Positions 9,112-22,416 are shown, counted from the first letter of the stretch. The stretch is 64,000 nt of DNA from Epiperipatus broadwayi (GCA_028023455.1 JAQFVV010006342.1:308001-372000), one strand, 5' to 3'. Numbers and translations: made by a program. Notes: a model not told the origin generated them from the letters alone.

Positions 9112-11189
9112 CTCATGAGGCCAGCCCCGCTATTTATCAGCCCAAAAGGTACTCTCTTAAACATGTGGGTTTGCCCATTGTATCTGAATGCGGTATATTT
9201 TTGATCCTGGGGGTGGAGAGCCATTTGCCAGTAACTGGCAGTTAGGTCAAGGGTAGAGAAAATATTCTTAGCAGTCAACTTGATAAACATTTCTTGGATG
9301 GGTGGTGGGATGTCCCGCTCAGGTATAGTAATGTTGTTTAATGTCCTAGCATCGAGACACAATCGTATGGTTCCATCTTTCTTTTTGACCATGACTAACG
9401 GGTTATTATAGGGTGATGACCCCTTTTCAATTACACCCCAGTCAATCATCTGCTTAATTTGAGCATTCACCTCTTCTTGATACTGAAATGGGATAGGGTA
9501 TGTGCAGGTCTGGAAATAGGTCTCTTCTTTTACTCGTATCCGATGGACGTAATCACTAATTTCACCTGGGACCTGAGAAAATATTGTACGATTTTCCGTA
9601 AGTAATTTTTGTAACTGGAATCGGTCCTCTACCTTGTCTAATGATGATCCCATAATTTTCTCTTGGATATCCTCATCAGGAATGGCCTCCAGACATCTTA
9701 ATTGGATTTCTTCAGTTTGTTTATTTGTATCAAAACTAATCTGCTTCTGCTGGAAAGTTAGTATCTTTTTTTTATAGTCCAGGATACATTCATGTTGGGT
9801 TAAGAAGTCGGACCCAATTATCACATCCTGAATTAGTCCTTTTATCACTAAGAAGGTGTGTCCTGCATTGGCTTCTCCTATCGATATTTCCAACCAGACT
9901 TGATAGTTTTCAGTTCTGGTCATCCTCCCATCAGCCAGCTTCATTTGGATTGGGTGAGCGGGAAGCCTGGGTATGAGTCCATGTTTTTTGTAATTTGTTA
10001 ACCACTCTCTAGAAACACAGGAAATCTGGCTGCCTGTGTCAAGAAGAATTTGTGCAACTGAGGCCCCGATTCTCGTATTAATAATTGGGCAAGGGCCAAT
10101 CTGAAGTCCCCAAGTGGGATCCTCTTCCTGGATGACTGATGTTAGGTTAGTCATCTCCACTACTTTCAGCTGCTGGCAAGATGAATGCTGGTACTGGTAA
10201 TCTTTTACTGAAGTCCCGCTTGATCGAATTGCCATTTGGTTTCTTTCTTTCTCACTATGATTGCTAGTAGTTGCTGATTGCTGTTGTCTGGTCTCCTGCT
10301 TCCATTCATGATCTACTAGTCTTTTAGGCCAATGGCTATCATCTAAAACTGCAAGAAATTCTCCCATCTCTTCAATGTCTTTGATACAACTTCCGATCAT
10401 CAGCTTTTGGGTAGTTACTGGCATATTTTGTTGAATTGTTCCAATGATATGTCTATCTGCCAATGCGAACGTCATGAGAGATTTAAATCGGTTTGCTTGG
10501 CAGAGGAAAAACTGAGCATGTGTTTCTCGGGGTATTGCTCCATATTTTTCATGACAGAGCGTGTTGTAGATACCAATTTGATGCTTGTCACTCCAATATT
10601 GTTTCATTAACGCATCTGTGTACTTCTCTATAGTTTTAGGTTTCCATTTCACCATATCCCACCAGTCTTTGGCATAGCCCTGTAAATGGTAACTGGCAAT
10701 AGCTATCTGTTCACCTGCTTCTGCCTTATGCACTTGAAAGAAACTTTGTAAGCTCTCTAAGTGGGTTTGAGGATTTTCTCCTGTCTCTCCTCTAAAGATT
10801 TTTATCTGAATAATCTTTCCTAAGTAGCTTTGAGGTCTAACCTCCCTTGTCCTTATATTTCCCCCCTCTTTATTGACTTGGGTTATTCTATATTCGTTTG
10901 CTATCATTCCTAACTCTCTCAAGACAAATTTTTGAATTTCCTGATACTCTCTAACTCTTATCTTTTCTTCTTCCTGTCTCTGTTTTGATTCTTCATCTCT
11001 TCTTTTTCTCATTTCCTCCTCATACATTTCCTTCATTTCTTGCATATTCTGTCTGAGTATTTCCTCCATGAACTTGAAATTAAAGTCCATTGATCCTCTG
11101 TATTGTTGCAGAGCTTCCCTTTGCTCGGGTGTCGACTCCAAAGCTTCAGATAAATCTACTTGCTGTATATCAATATTTTCTGATTCCAT
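9057..11189 (-). CDS. Gag-protease-RT polyprotein, N-terminal part
   Basis: 710 residues from an ATG at 11189. Residues about 40-90 are a charged, Glu/Lys/Arg-rich predicted coiled coil. Residues about 120-290 look like a retrotransposon Gag (capsid) domain (FRGETGENPQTHLESL, GYAKDWWDMV). I see no CCHC zinc knuckle. Residues 380-465 are a retropepsin: LLDTGSQISC with active-site D384 and the later DVIIGSDFL. RT starts near 560, with PLVMVKKKDGTIRLCLDAR and the first catalytic aspartate at D648 in STLDLTASYWQ. The frame ends just before the YVDD box by a shift at an A-run, so the last five or so residues are probably not native. Gag and Pol share one frame with no stop or shift between them. 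Gag would form the particle and protease would cut the polyprotein. Confidence 0.92.
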   Translation of the reverse strand: MESENIDIQQVDLSEALESTPEQREALQQYRGSMDFNFKFMEEILRQNMQEMKEMYEEEMRKRRDEESKQRQEEEKIRVREYQEIQKFVLRELGMIANEYRITQVNKEGGNIRTREVRPQSYLGKIIQIKIFRGETGENPQTHLESLQSFFQVHKAEAGEQIAIASYHLQGYAKDWWDMVKWKPKTIEKYTDALMKQYWSDKHQIGIYNTLCHEKYGAIPRETHAQFFLCQANRFKSLMTFALADRHIIGTIQQNMPVTTQKLMIGSCIKDIEEMGEFLAVLDDSHWPKRLVDHEWKQETRQQQSATTSNHSEKERNQMAIRSSGTSVKDYQYQHSSCQQLKVVEMTNLTSVIQEEDPTWGLQIGPCPIINTRIGASVAQILLDTGSQISCVSREWLTNYKKHGLIPRLPAHPIQMKLADGRMTRTENYQVWLEISIGEANAGHTFLVIKGLIQDVIIGSDFLTQHECILDYKKKILTFQQKQISFDTNKQTEEIQLRCLEAIPDEDIQEKIMGSSLDKVEDRFQLQKLLTENRTIFSQVPGEISDYVHRIRVKEETYFQTCTYPIPFQYQEEVNAQIKQMIDWGVIEKGSSPYNNPLVMVKKKDGTIRLCLDARTLNNITIPERDIPPPIQEMFIKLTAKNIFSTLDLTASYWQMALHPQDQKYTAFRYNGQTHMFKRVPFGLINSGAGLMRCLDQVLSEKLKKNWYVM

Positions 11190-11930
11190 TTTCTTAATAT
11201 GATTTATTTATTTTATACTACTAGCATTTGACTACTCCCCACCGGTATATTGGCCCTATAACACTCTTTTGCTGCCCTCACCTACTCTACATTGCCCTAT
11301 CTCTATATTGCTGCATTTAACATATTTAACATATATATTATAGCGAACTACTGGTAACGCGTATAATAAGCCACTGCTGTCTATGATATATATATTTGTA
11401 CTTTAACAAAATATTTACTATTAACATATATAACAAGCTTCTGCTGTCTATGCTATATATATAACGGTGTTTTAATAAATTATTCAATGCTACCTGCTTT
11501 CTCATTTAGCGACTGATTACTTTTTTTTTTTGACATATATATATATATAAAATATTTCATTAGATCCGAGTATTTTCATTCCTTCTTAACTTACACACAC
11601 ATCCCTGCTTTCCTTAAATTTGTTATTACGCCTGCTGTCCTTTCATTTACTCGACCCACATTATTTCACTCGATTTATTTTTTTTTCATTATTTTTATCA
11701 AAACAAAATCGTATATATATAGAATAATTAGCTAACTCGAGTAATGAACGCTAAAAGAAATTTATATGCATTATATTTTGCTCAGGGTATATATGGGTTT
11801 TTTGTATCGAAAGCTCCATGTTGGAAAGCGCCAAACGCTAAAAAAAAAATTTTACTATGTAACAGTCAGAAAACGTGTGACTCGTAAACATAGTGCAGAA
11901 TTCGACCACCACACAGAACAGCAGCACCAT
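11190..11930 (-). other. 5' leader of the Gypsy element, with possible primer-binding site
   Basis: About 740 bp between the 5' LTR and the gag ATG, with no long frame on the sense strand. Just inside the LTR the minus strand reads TGGTGCTGCTGTTCTG (11914-11929), starting with TGG as primer-binding sites do, but I could not match it to a tRNA 3' end. A roughly 67-bp period repeat lies at about 11360-11490 (CTGCTGTCTATG at 11374 and 11441). Confidence 0.55.
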
Positions 11931-14436
11931 CGAGGTAGCGAAGCCACCCGTGGTACTGAGTTCGAACATAGTTTATCGGTTCCACAATACAATCCACGAA
12001 ACAACGCATCTGATGCGACATTAGTAAATATTTCTTTAGGCACGGTGGTCAGGGATATGCAAGAGATTCATGATTTTATTTTCGAGTTAGCCAATAATCA
12101 AACTAATATTAATTAAACATTCATATTTACATAATCGAGGAAATATTATATAGAATGGGTATCGAATAAATGAAACGTAACTGCAGACGTATAGTTTAAA
12201 ATTATTTATTAATACATTTTAATAAAACAATCATTTACTAATAATATTTTGTGGATTCAAAGCTTCAGTAGCGGGATTTGCGACATGATTATATTTTAAA
12301 GAATACATTTATTTATTTAGACATTATTTTATATTGAGGACTTCAGTAGCGGTATTTCCGATACTGTAATGTTTACAAAAGGAATTCACTTATTTGAAGG
12401 CGTAATCTAGCTACCTAAAATTCTCGAGTAAGTATTTCTAATGCATGCCTGGAGGGATTTATACCTTTGCAATGCAGGACTCTAAAGTAAGATTTAAGAG
12501 TAGCGGCGGACATATATTTATTTAATTAAAATATTTATTTATCACTAAGGGCAAACCTTTATTTGAGAGTGACTTATGAAGATAATGCAGAGGCGGAGTG
12601 ATATATAGAATAATAAAATTAAGTAAAGGAACACGTGGTACGCTTTAGAAAGGCGATATGGAATGGCAGTATATCGAAACTGCAATGCCGTGAATGAGTT
12701 TATAAGAATGTCGGGCTGGTCTCTGCCATCGGCCCGACGAAGTAAGGTGTCACATAAGCATAACCAGGGACAAGCGGTCCATGTCGCAGTTTTCCGGCTG
12801 GCTGCATGACATTGTCAAGTCCTACGGGAGCACCCATTATGCCCGCTTGTGTAGGACGACTGGGGTTAATTTCAACCCTGAAGAATCCGGAAATTTCACG
12901 GCGGAATGGGTCATCACGTCTCTAAAACGTAACACATGTATAATGTATAAACGATTATGATGAGATTTTAAATAGATTTCTAACTCGGCCCTACATTATC
13001 AACATTTACTAAAGAACGTTGGCGACTCTCAAAGAAATGTAATTTGATGGAATTATTCATTAAGATTTAATAAATGCAAAACATATATCAACTGGGAGTT
13101 ATTACAACTAATATGCCAGCCATTTGCGAAGTTGTAGACCCCTGCATTACAATAAATGAAGCATTGAATGCGTGTCGGTTTATATGAAAGTTAAGTTATT
13201 TAGGAAAGTAAATATTAATGACAATTTGACATGCATTCATTGTTTTAAGCGATCATAGATTTAAACTTTGAAAATTGAGACAATTATGAGCATGCAATAA
13301 TTAAATAATAACTATAGATAAAAATGTAGATTATAGAAATACGCACCCAAGAAAGATAGAGTGAGGTAAGCTAGATTATTAGAGAAATTTACACATTAAG
13401 TTAATTATTCAATTTTAGTTATACAAATGGTAGTTTTTACATTTTACAATTTAGATAAGTAATATGAAGAAGAGCTATAGCATGTTATTAGAGTACTCTA
13501 GAGTTTGAACACAGACAGGTACCTGTTTTATAAGAAGTTTTCTGATTCCATTAGTTTAGCAGCAAAAAGTTCATGAGTGGCAATTCTTTCTTGTATTTAG
13601 ATATTTCATTTACTTTCACAGCAGCAGCAGCTTTCTCATTTATTTCAGGCAGCAGATCTTCATGGTGAATTTATGATGGGCAATGGAAAGTTCGGCATCC
13701 GATAGGCCATCTCCCGATGGAGAATAATCTAGGTGCTTTTACTCGGTCATACCTTGGCAGGAACAATTTATTTTTATATTTTGGAGACTCTCAGTGATCG
13801 AGAGCAAAGCTAAAGTTGAAGTGAATGTCTCCAGCAAGTCTAAGATGGCCTCTTTTTTTATCTTGATCTTTCACATTTTTGTTAAGGTATTTTTAGGTTC
13901 TACTTAATCTGCCCTGAGGATAATCAATGCATTTTGTTGGTTTTAATTAAAGAAAGCTGCCGTTCTATTGTTTACATTTTACATTTACTAATTACATTTT
14001 GGGGAATTTTTCTTTAATTAATCTATTATCTATCACTGACCGATGCTTTTAAATTTCAAAGACAAAAAGGGAACATAAGATTATTTTAACTTTTAATTAA
14101 ATATTACATCAGATTTTTTTAGAATTATTATTAAACGAAATTTAAACAAAGCAATAAATACGAACTTTATAATCCAAAATAAATGATTAAAATTATACAA
14201 AATTATATAACTAAAAGAAATCTAAATTATATTATTTTATCCCTATTTATTGCCTTTAATTTGAGATCGAAATGTGTGCGTGTTTATGCTGAATTCTACA
14301 TATATTTATACATTTTTAATATTGCTATACACACAATTCGATACCAAAAAGTTTAAATTTGGGCGGGATAGACCGGTCAGTGAGAGATGACAGAAAAGGT
14401 GAAACTTAAGATTCGAATACGAATCTTACTGTTTCA
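11931..14436 (-). repeat. 5' LTR (right copy, 2506 bp)
   Basis: Full-length partner of 3896-6481. The plus strand starts CGAGGTAGCG (CG where the other copy has TG) and ends CTGTTTCA before the flank GTGGGTCGTG. It should contain the element promoter and polyadenylation signal, read on the minus strand; I could not place a convincing TATA box. Confidence 0.93.
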
Positions 14437-14530
14437 GTGGGTCGTGTGAAAGTCTGTGCTCATATACCCTATATATTACATATATAAACACAGGTATATA
14501 ATAAGCCTGTGTATTTCAGTTATTTTACTG
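14437..14530 (-). repeat. Foldback family A, outer end of the interrupted copy
   Basis: GTGGGTCGTGTGAAAGTCTG and on to CATATACCCTATATATTA is the inverse of the outer end of copy 2. It continues the repeat that breaks off at 3895. The tail (TAATAAGCCTGTGTATTTCA) also occurs at 780-800. Confidence 0.8.
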
Positions 14531-15600
14531 ATAATAAATCTTCTTTAGAATTAAAATTGATAATATATTATATTAATTATTTTTCATATATTCTTACTGA
14601 TACTTTTTTTTCTCTTCCTTAGATATATTTAACTTTAATCCAAATATAAAAAAAAAAACGAGCATTGAAAAAAGTACAAAAGAAAGTTAATTTGGTTTAA
14701 TAATATATAAATTGTTAATGTTAATAAGAATTATATAAATATTAAAACAATACTTACACAGAAAAGTAGTCTGTGTGTTTGCATAAATAGATATGAACTA
14801 AAATATCAAACACACATATCTTGTGATACAAAGACTTAAATTAACTAAGAATTACAATAAAGCAGGTAAATAACTAGGTAATATTTTATTTTAAATATGT
14901 ATGTAATTATAAACAAATAACTATGCTTGTGAAATAGATTATAGGAAAACTGAAAACTATGCTGTATCAAAATATATTAACTAATAAAAAGTAACAAACA
15001 AACAAAAGTGTAAATAAGCAAACAAAACAAAATATTAAAATTTATCAATTTGTTACATTTTATAATATGCAAGTAACATTTTTTCTATCTCTGAGTGGCA
15101 TATGTGATTACATTTAAAAATAATAATAATTAAAATTTGGAAATATATTTTACACTACATCTTGAAGCGTCGTCATGCACAGTCATACTTATTAATAATA
15201 TTTCTTCAATTTATGTTAATAGCCCATAAAATTCACTTTTTCTTACTTTTCAATTTAATATGCAGTATTTTGTATAATAAAATATTTTCTAAGTGTAATG
15301 CTAAAAGTTTTACAAAATTTTAGAACATACTAAAAATTGTTACTGACTGTAAAACTTCAAACAATTAGAGATATTATAATTTCTTGAAATACAAGACATA
15401 TATTATGATTTTATAAAAGTAAAAAGTTATTAGAAAAAGAATATTGCCCAAAGTGCTTTTAATATTGACAAAAGTCAGACACTTTACTATTTACTTTATT
15501 TTAAAAAAATACAATAAATTTAGTTTTTCTTCTTATTCTTATTGATTCAGTGAATGCATGAATAAACACATTGAGGAAAATATAAATAAATATGTCCCCT
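14531..15600. other. AT-rich DNA, no recognised feature
   Basis: Poly-A/T tracts only; no gene or shared repeat was found. Confidence 0.55.
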
Positions 15601-18430
15601 CAGTTTATTATGAACTTTTTTGTAATTCAAAATCTCTATTGGCAGATTGAATTTAAGTTTCAGACTTTTGATTGGTCAATTATAAAATCAGCAGCAAAAA
15701 TATATTTATCTTTTAAAACTATATTTGTTTTAGTTTAGTTTCTAAAATGCAAATTAATAATTAGTTAGATTATTAAAGTAAACAAGTTTTAAAAAAATAA
15801 ATTTATAATTATAATTGACAAAAATAATACTAGTCAACATGATTATTGTAACCTTAATAAAAAAGCTATTTTTGTGTTTCATTTAGGTACTTATTAAAAC
15901 ATCTTTTCACAGAAATGCCCTACAGCATCCCATTTTTAAATACTTGCTTACCCCTTATATAATGGGATTATTAAAAAATTTTGTATGTGGCTTTATCCAA
16001 TGTAGGAAGAATTACCATGAGAGGTAGCATGGGTATTTCTAATGTATGCTATGAACCTTTGAGGGCCTTTGTATGTTTTTTAAAGTTTAGTTTGATTCTG
16101 TCTTGTGAACAGTTAAGTGTTTTTTCTCCTATTTTATGTAAAATGGGAAGTTCTGGTCATTGATGTTGCAAAAATTCAGTGGATAACTTTTTTTACTTAT
16201 ATGGATGCTTTATTTTAAAGACACATGCTAGATGTATTTTCCAAGGAAGTTAAAAAGCCTATTTTTTACATTTTAAGTGCCAAATTGATAATCAAGATAA
16301 AATTTGGGCCCCTCATGTTTACTGTGTGAATTGTCATATAAATTTAGTGCAATGAATGCATCACAAGAAAAATTCTATGCCATTTGTTGTTCCTATGGTA
16401 TGGAAGGAATCTTCTGACCATGTAAGTGATTGTTACTTCTGTATCACTATAACAGAAGGTATTTAAAAAGCAAAGAGATAAAATTGAGTATCCAAATTCA
16501 CCTTTTGCACTAAGGCCAGTTCCTCATTTCCAGGAATTATCAATGCCAATTGCACCTTTAAACTTGGTCAATGTTATGTTTCCTAGTGACTCTAATTCTT
16601 CATCAAGATCTCAATCATGACTTCCTGAGAATACCAATAGTGACTCTACATTTTTACAAACTACCAGTGAACCTCACTTAACAACTTTGAATGAATTAAA
16701 TGATTTGGTATGTGATACAGATTTGTCAAAACAAAAATATGAATTTCTTGGTTCCAGACTTCAACAGTGGTACCTGTTACATAAAAATGTAAGTGTTTCA
16801 CTTTACTGAAAATGGAATAAAATATTTTCAAGTTTTTATAAAATTGAAGGATCTCTATGTGTCTGTTGTGATATTGAAGGTTTAATGAATGAGCTTAATA
16901 TGGAACATGTACCTTCTGAGTAGTGTATTTTTATAGATTCATATAAGTACAGCCTTAAAGCAGTCTTTCTTAATAATAAAGACAAAAACAGCTATTCATT
17001 TATTCCATTAAGTGATAATGAAAGAAAATTATAATAACTTAGCTATCCATACTAATTCAAGTTAAACACAAACACTAGCAGTGGCATATTTGTAGAGATT
17101 TATGTATTAGATATATTGCTAGGACTCAAGGAGGTTTAACAAAGTACTGTTGTTTTTGTGTCTATGGGACAGTTGAGCAACACAAAACCATTTCATTGAG
17201 AAAGATTGGTCTCATGGAACTTATTTTGAATTGGGTACTGCAAACATAAAATATGCTCCCCTTGTTAACCCAAAAAAGATACTTCTCCTGCCTCTTCATA
17301 TTATGCTTAGACTAATGAGAAACTTTATTAAAGTTATGGACAAAGAAGGGAATGGTTTCAAGTACCTAAAAGAAATATTTTAAAAAGGCATCTTAATCGG
17401 ACCTCAAATAAGGAAACTTTTTAAGTGATTCTCTTTTTCAAAAAAATTAAATGACAAGGAATTGGCAGTTTGAAACTGCATTGAAGTGAAGTGAAAAGAT
17501 TTCTGGGTAACAGGAAAGATTAGAACTATAAAACCCTTATAGATAAACTTTTAAAAGTCTATGAACTACTAGGATGTCACATATCCTTAAAAAAGCATTA
17601 TTTGCACTCACATTTGGATTTTTCCCACAGAATTTGGCTGCAGTAAGTGATGAACAAGAAGAGAGATTTCACCAGGACATCAGGACAATAGAATTATGAT
17701 ACTAGGGATGCTGGAACCCACCTAAGTTGGGTAACTACTGCTGGTTTTTAAAAAGAGATGATTGTATTTTGTCACTGTTTGACATCTTGTAACATTTTCT
17801 AATTTTTATTGCACATGACTTTTAGTCAAATGTCTTTGCTTAGACTTAACATGTTTTACATATTTTTATTAAACAAACATTACATTACAAAAATATATCT
17901 TTTTTAATCTGACCACCAATCCCTGTATCAAAAAACTGTAAATATTACAGTATTTTTGGATTTAGAACCACAAAAAACTTTATGTACATCTATTTTCATC
18001 AATGTTACTTCAAAACAGTTTAAATTTGTTGACCACTATAATCTATAGTGGAAAACATCATACAAATATAAATTGTAGCTATTCGTTATTGTCAATTTGC
18101 CTTCATGTAAAAATAAATATTTTCTACTAAAAGCTGAATTATTCTAAAATAATTAATATTTCACAAATATTTTGTGGAAAAAAAAATGTGTATAAAATTG
18201 TTCTAAAACATACTTTTCGCTTCAAAACAAAAAAATAGAATGGTCAAAATCATTGAATGGCACTCTCTTGTGGGAAGAACAAGAAACAATTTATCTCATT
18301 GTTATAATGCTAAATATTATTGCTTTATTAGCTAAAAAAAATTCTTAAGGTGGCACCATTATTTGGTGCAGTTTTACTCAGGAAAATCAGTAAAATATTA
18401 TTAAAAATAGTGATTAGATAGTAAGTTAAA
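15600..18430 (+). mobile_element. Decayed transposon of an uncharacterised family, ends undefined
   Basis: Surrounds the decayed gene at 16230-17765. Its 5' flank (about 15730-15840) and 3' flank (about 18020-18420) both resemble parts of a sequence at 37600-38460 that lacks the gene, for instance TCTCATTGTTATAA followed by AATATTATTG in both. This suggests a full element and an internally deleted derivative. I found no terminal inverted repeats or target duplications, so the limits are approximate. Confidence 0.5.
16230..17765 (+). pseudogene. Decayed gene of an uncharacterised transposon-associated protein family
   Basis: Protein-like segments appear in order in shifting plus-strand frames: QDKIWAPHVYCVNCH, MPFVVPMVWKESSDHVSDCY, YPNSPFALRPVPHFQEL, KYEFLGSRLQQW, FIDSYKYSLKAVFLNNKD, GGLTKYCCFCVYG, APLVNPKKILLLPLHIMLRL and VSDEQEERFHQDI. 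I recognise the set from uncharacterised proteins that occur in many copies in hydra, aphid and other invertebrate genomes; this is from memory, not a search. Cysteine pairs (YCVNCH, CYFC, CCFC) suggest metal binding. No known catalytic motif is evident to me and I give no function. At least ten stops and frameshifts break it. The similar sequence near 38 kb lacking this part supports a transposon origin. Confidence 0.65.
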
Positions 18431-20560
18431 TCCATGAACACATGAACAATGCATTAGTGTGGTCCATATTAAAAAAGGTCAATTAATAATAATTATTGTT
18501 TTTAAAATTTGATTTATGCTACAATTTTAATTTATAAGTGCATACTATGTATATAATTATGTGTGTTATGTGTATGTTGAAAAAAATTATACACTTCCAG
18601 TTCAATAAACAATATGTGTTCTATTCTAATTAAAATTTATCAATACAATATGAGCTATTATATGCTATATACATTTGTATGTGAGAAGTTTTGGGAAAAA
18701 AAATAATGTTATTTATGGCATCACTTGATTTAATATAGTTCTGATCAAAATAAATAATTAAATAATTTAATTTTGTTTAAATGTATATATTATAATGGGA
18801 TGGGGGATATCAGGGTGGTATTTATAATAGTCATATCTGGGTTGTTGGGAAATCATCATCATGAAGTAAAATAAGATATTTCAATTAATGAAATTTAATA
18901 TAATATAAAATTTACAAAAAAGTATAATATTTAAGTAGGATATTAAAGTATAGAATAATATTATCATAAAAATATACAAGTAATTTTATATATTACAAGA
19001 CCATGAGATCATGAGATTTCTAAGAAATCATTGAGAGATCAATGCAAATAACTCCTTAAGTATAAGCATATTTAACCATACCTTCATTATCAGAATCAAT
19101 AAGTAAAAACAAATATAAGTAATACTCAAAAAATCATTCATCATCATTATTGATCAACAATAAAATAAATCAATAGTCCATATTGTGTCTGAATTAGAAA
19201 TGGGCCTACTATAGACTAGCCAACTATTTATCCTTTGCCAGCATGGGGCAATTATTTAAACATAATTTAGATGTATCATCTTAAGTGCTTAACCATACAA
19301 TATACATCCATAAAAACTATAATTCTGGAATATTAAAACATGCTGATCATCATCAATGCTCTGGCCACTTAGTACCATTAACATACTGGTCAACTATAAA
19401 CTTAATTTCTAATAGATTAAACTAAATAAATATAGTGCAGGAGCTTTAAATAATATAATCTTATGTGTCAATCAGGTTATATCAATCATACTGGATGCCC
19501 CTTAAGCAATGAATACATCCCCATTTATATATCAGACTTGTGCATGAATATAGTTCAGAGAAAATAAGCTCTATAATTGTTACTGTGACCAAGAAATGAT
19601 GCCTTACTAATATCATAAAGTATTTAATATCATTGGAATAATTTTAACAATTGAATACAAGTTTATTAACAACAAAAAAATAAAATAAATGAAATTAAGG
19701 TCTGTAGAATATGGCTATACATATAAATTAAGTCTTCTAATTTTGAATAACCAATAAAAAATTATCACATTTGTGATTTATAAAATTACTAGACACAATT
19801 CAAGCTATTACCTAGTGTTTTATTATTACATGAATATATTTCAATGATTATCATTGTAAGTCAAGTCAAAAAAAATCTCACACCAAGTTATACATATCAT
19901 TGCACTTAAGGGTGGTGTAATTTATTATTTAATATAAAATATCTGAATTATCATAATCTATAAATGAAATTCAGTTTTATACATATTCAATAACACATTT
20001 AACATACATGTGTATGCATGTTGAATTGTAGACACACACTGATATCTACATCATATATTTCATTTTGGTCACAATAAAATTATTAATTTTATAATATGTA
20101 ATTAATTCTTGATTTAACATATATGTTGAGTGCATAGAAATGTATGTGCACATTGATATTTATATATTTTAATTTATCACAATAATATATTTTCATAATT
20201 AATTGAATATTGAAAGAATATAAAAATTATAAATCATATTATTTAATTCTATATTCCAGCAGATTTTTTCATTTTTTTATTTTCTAATCTAAGAACATTT
20301 TTGAAGTCTGTTTTTTCTTTTAAAATATAAATTTTTAAATAATATTGTTCTATATATGTTGTATGATTACAGGTTGACTTTAATTATAAGGTTTTTTAAA
20401 AATGATTTAATATTATATTGTTCTATAAATATCACTTTTAAATTTTAAATTCAAATAAAATTATTACTTGCATTTAAAGTTATATTTTAAATGTCATTTT
20501 AAGGAATATTAATGTAATTCACATTATATACATGTGATATGATGTATTTATCTATGTTTT
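18431..20560. other. AT-rich DNA, no recognised feature
   Basis: Long AT-rich stretch with no long frame, RNA gene or copy of another repeat in the window. Confidence 0.55.
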
Positions 20561-20930
20561 TTGTGTGTATAGATAAACAGCAGCATATGTATAATTACTT
20601 TTTCAGCAAACTGGAGTTCCCTTGGTAAGCTTAGTTTTGGTCCATCAGGAAAGTATAGTCCAGGATTGTTATCATCAAGAAAGATATGTCAGGTAATTTG
20701 TTGGCATGCCATGAGATCCCTTCTGTCTAGGCTTGATGGGCTTCAGGACAGCAAGCTGTCTTGTCAACATTTAAGGCTAATTAAACCATTAAAAGTAGAC
20801 CCTGGTTTCAGGTGAATCAAAACTCCATAGTAAACTATATGGCAGCTATGGGACCTGTCCTTCCTTAGATCTCCATGGAAGCTCTATCCAACTCTCCAAC
20901 TCTGCATCTAGTCAACCACTTCTCAAAAAT
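20561..20930. other. Less AT-rich island of unknown nature
   Basis: About 350 bp with clearly more G+C than its surroundings, bounded by very AT-rich DNA. No frame longer than about 50 codons, splice structure or repeat match is visible. It could be an old repeat or part of an untranslated exon. Confidence 0.3.
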
Positions 20931-22069
20931 ATTAAAACCAAAAACTGTTCTAATCTCTTTATCAAAGATTTTTTATAGTCTTTAGATTGGGGAGGTGACA
21001 CTAATTTTAAAACTGTTTTTATCTTTTTAATCATTTTCAAACCAAGTTTGATATTTCATCAAAAGTGGGATCTACATGTTTTACTTAGATAGAGAATTGT
21101 ATACAAACATCAATTAAAAGATTTCAAATATAAATCATGCCTGTATTTTTTTAATTTCAAAATCAGAACTCAATAAAAATATTTATTAGACCTTTTTAAA
21201 TGTTTATTTTATAATAAAATTTTATTTTAAATTCAAAAATATTTAACATTTTATTAGGATTATTTTATTCCAAGAAGGTATAGAAAAATATCTACAAAAT
21301 TTTTGTCTGTTTATTTCTACTTTTCCTTTCAACTTTATATATATTTGTGCACACACACTATGTTATTGTGTGCCATGTAAGGGCCCTGTTATTATATATA
21401 TATTGTATAAGATGAAATTAACATTGTTGATTTTAAAAGCATGTAAGTAAAGAATAATTTATATATATATATAATAAACTATGCTGTTTATTTCTGAATT
21501 AAAGAAGATAATAAAAAATTTATTAAAAAAGCATTATTTAATCTTCCTGTTTTCTGAGATATGTCTATTGGGATAATTCTGACTACATAGCTAAGGAATA
21601 GTAAGGCACATATATATTCAAAAACTTGTGGTGTCAAAAATAGTTTAATTGCTAACGTGAGTCTATGTTATTCAAAACTTGTAATGATTCAAAAAATATA
21701 TACTGGCAGTACTCTCATGATGAGCATCAAAATTGCATTGCTGACTATCCATAGAGCTTTTCACTGAAGTTCAAATCATATAACTATCTCTATATAAGTT
21801 AAGATGCTATTTAGTCATCACTTAGAAATATCTATCAATCACTGACAATCATTTTTTAAATTATCTATTTTTAAAGAAGTTAGATGTGGTACATATGTTC
21901 AGAAGAAGTATACAACTAGCAATAAACATTTAAAAAATAAATCAGGCATCATATTCAGCCTCAAAATAATTATTAGGTATGCACATGCACCAAGAAGAAT
22001 CTATTTTACTAGTTAATTATATAGCCAAAGCTATTCTGATTAAAATTACCTATCAAAATATAGTTATTA

Positions 22070-22070
<1 letters not shown>
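20931..22070. other. AT-rich DNA, no recognised feature
   Basis: Short (TA)n tracts near 21395 and 21463 only. Confidence 0.55.

Positions 22071-22416
<346 letters not shown>

Larger units (their letters stand above)
3896..14436 (-). mobile_element. Ty3/Gypsy LTR retrotransposon, two long LTRs, broken pol
   Basis: About 10.5 kb. Two direct repeats flank an internal region whose minus strand encodes, in order, Gag, aspartic protease, reverse transcriptase, RNase H and integrase. That RT-RH-IN order is the Metaviridae (Ty3/Gypsy) order. The LTRs follow the TG...CA rule on the left copy (the right copy has CG at the inner end). A purine-rich tract abuts the 3' LTR. No envelope frame is visible: only about 475 bp separates the integrase stop from the 3' LTR. 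The two LTRs differ by scattered substitutions and one tandem-repeat unit, which suggests a fairly recent insertion. The copy is defective: one frameshift and two in-frame TGA codons interrupt pol. No matching target site duplication is seen. Confidence 0.93.

Noticed and set aside
10407-10610. 67-aa plus-strand frame inside gag
   Set aside because: Shadow of the Gag coding frame on the other strand.
11766-12116. 116-aa plus-strand frame spanning the LTR/leader border
   Set aside because: Antisense to the Gypsy element and disrupted by an indel in the other LTR.
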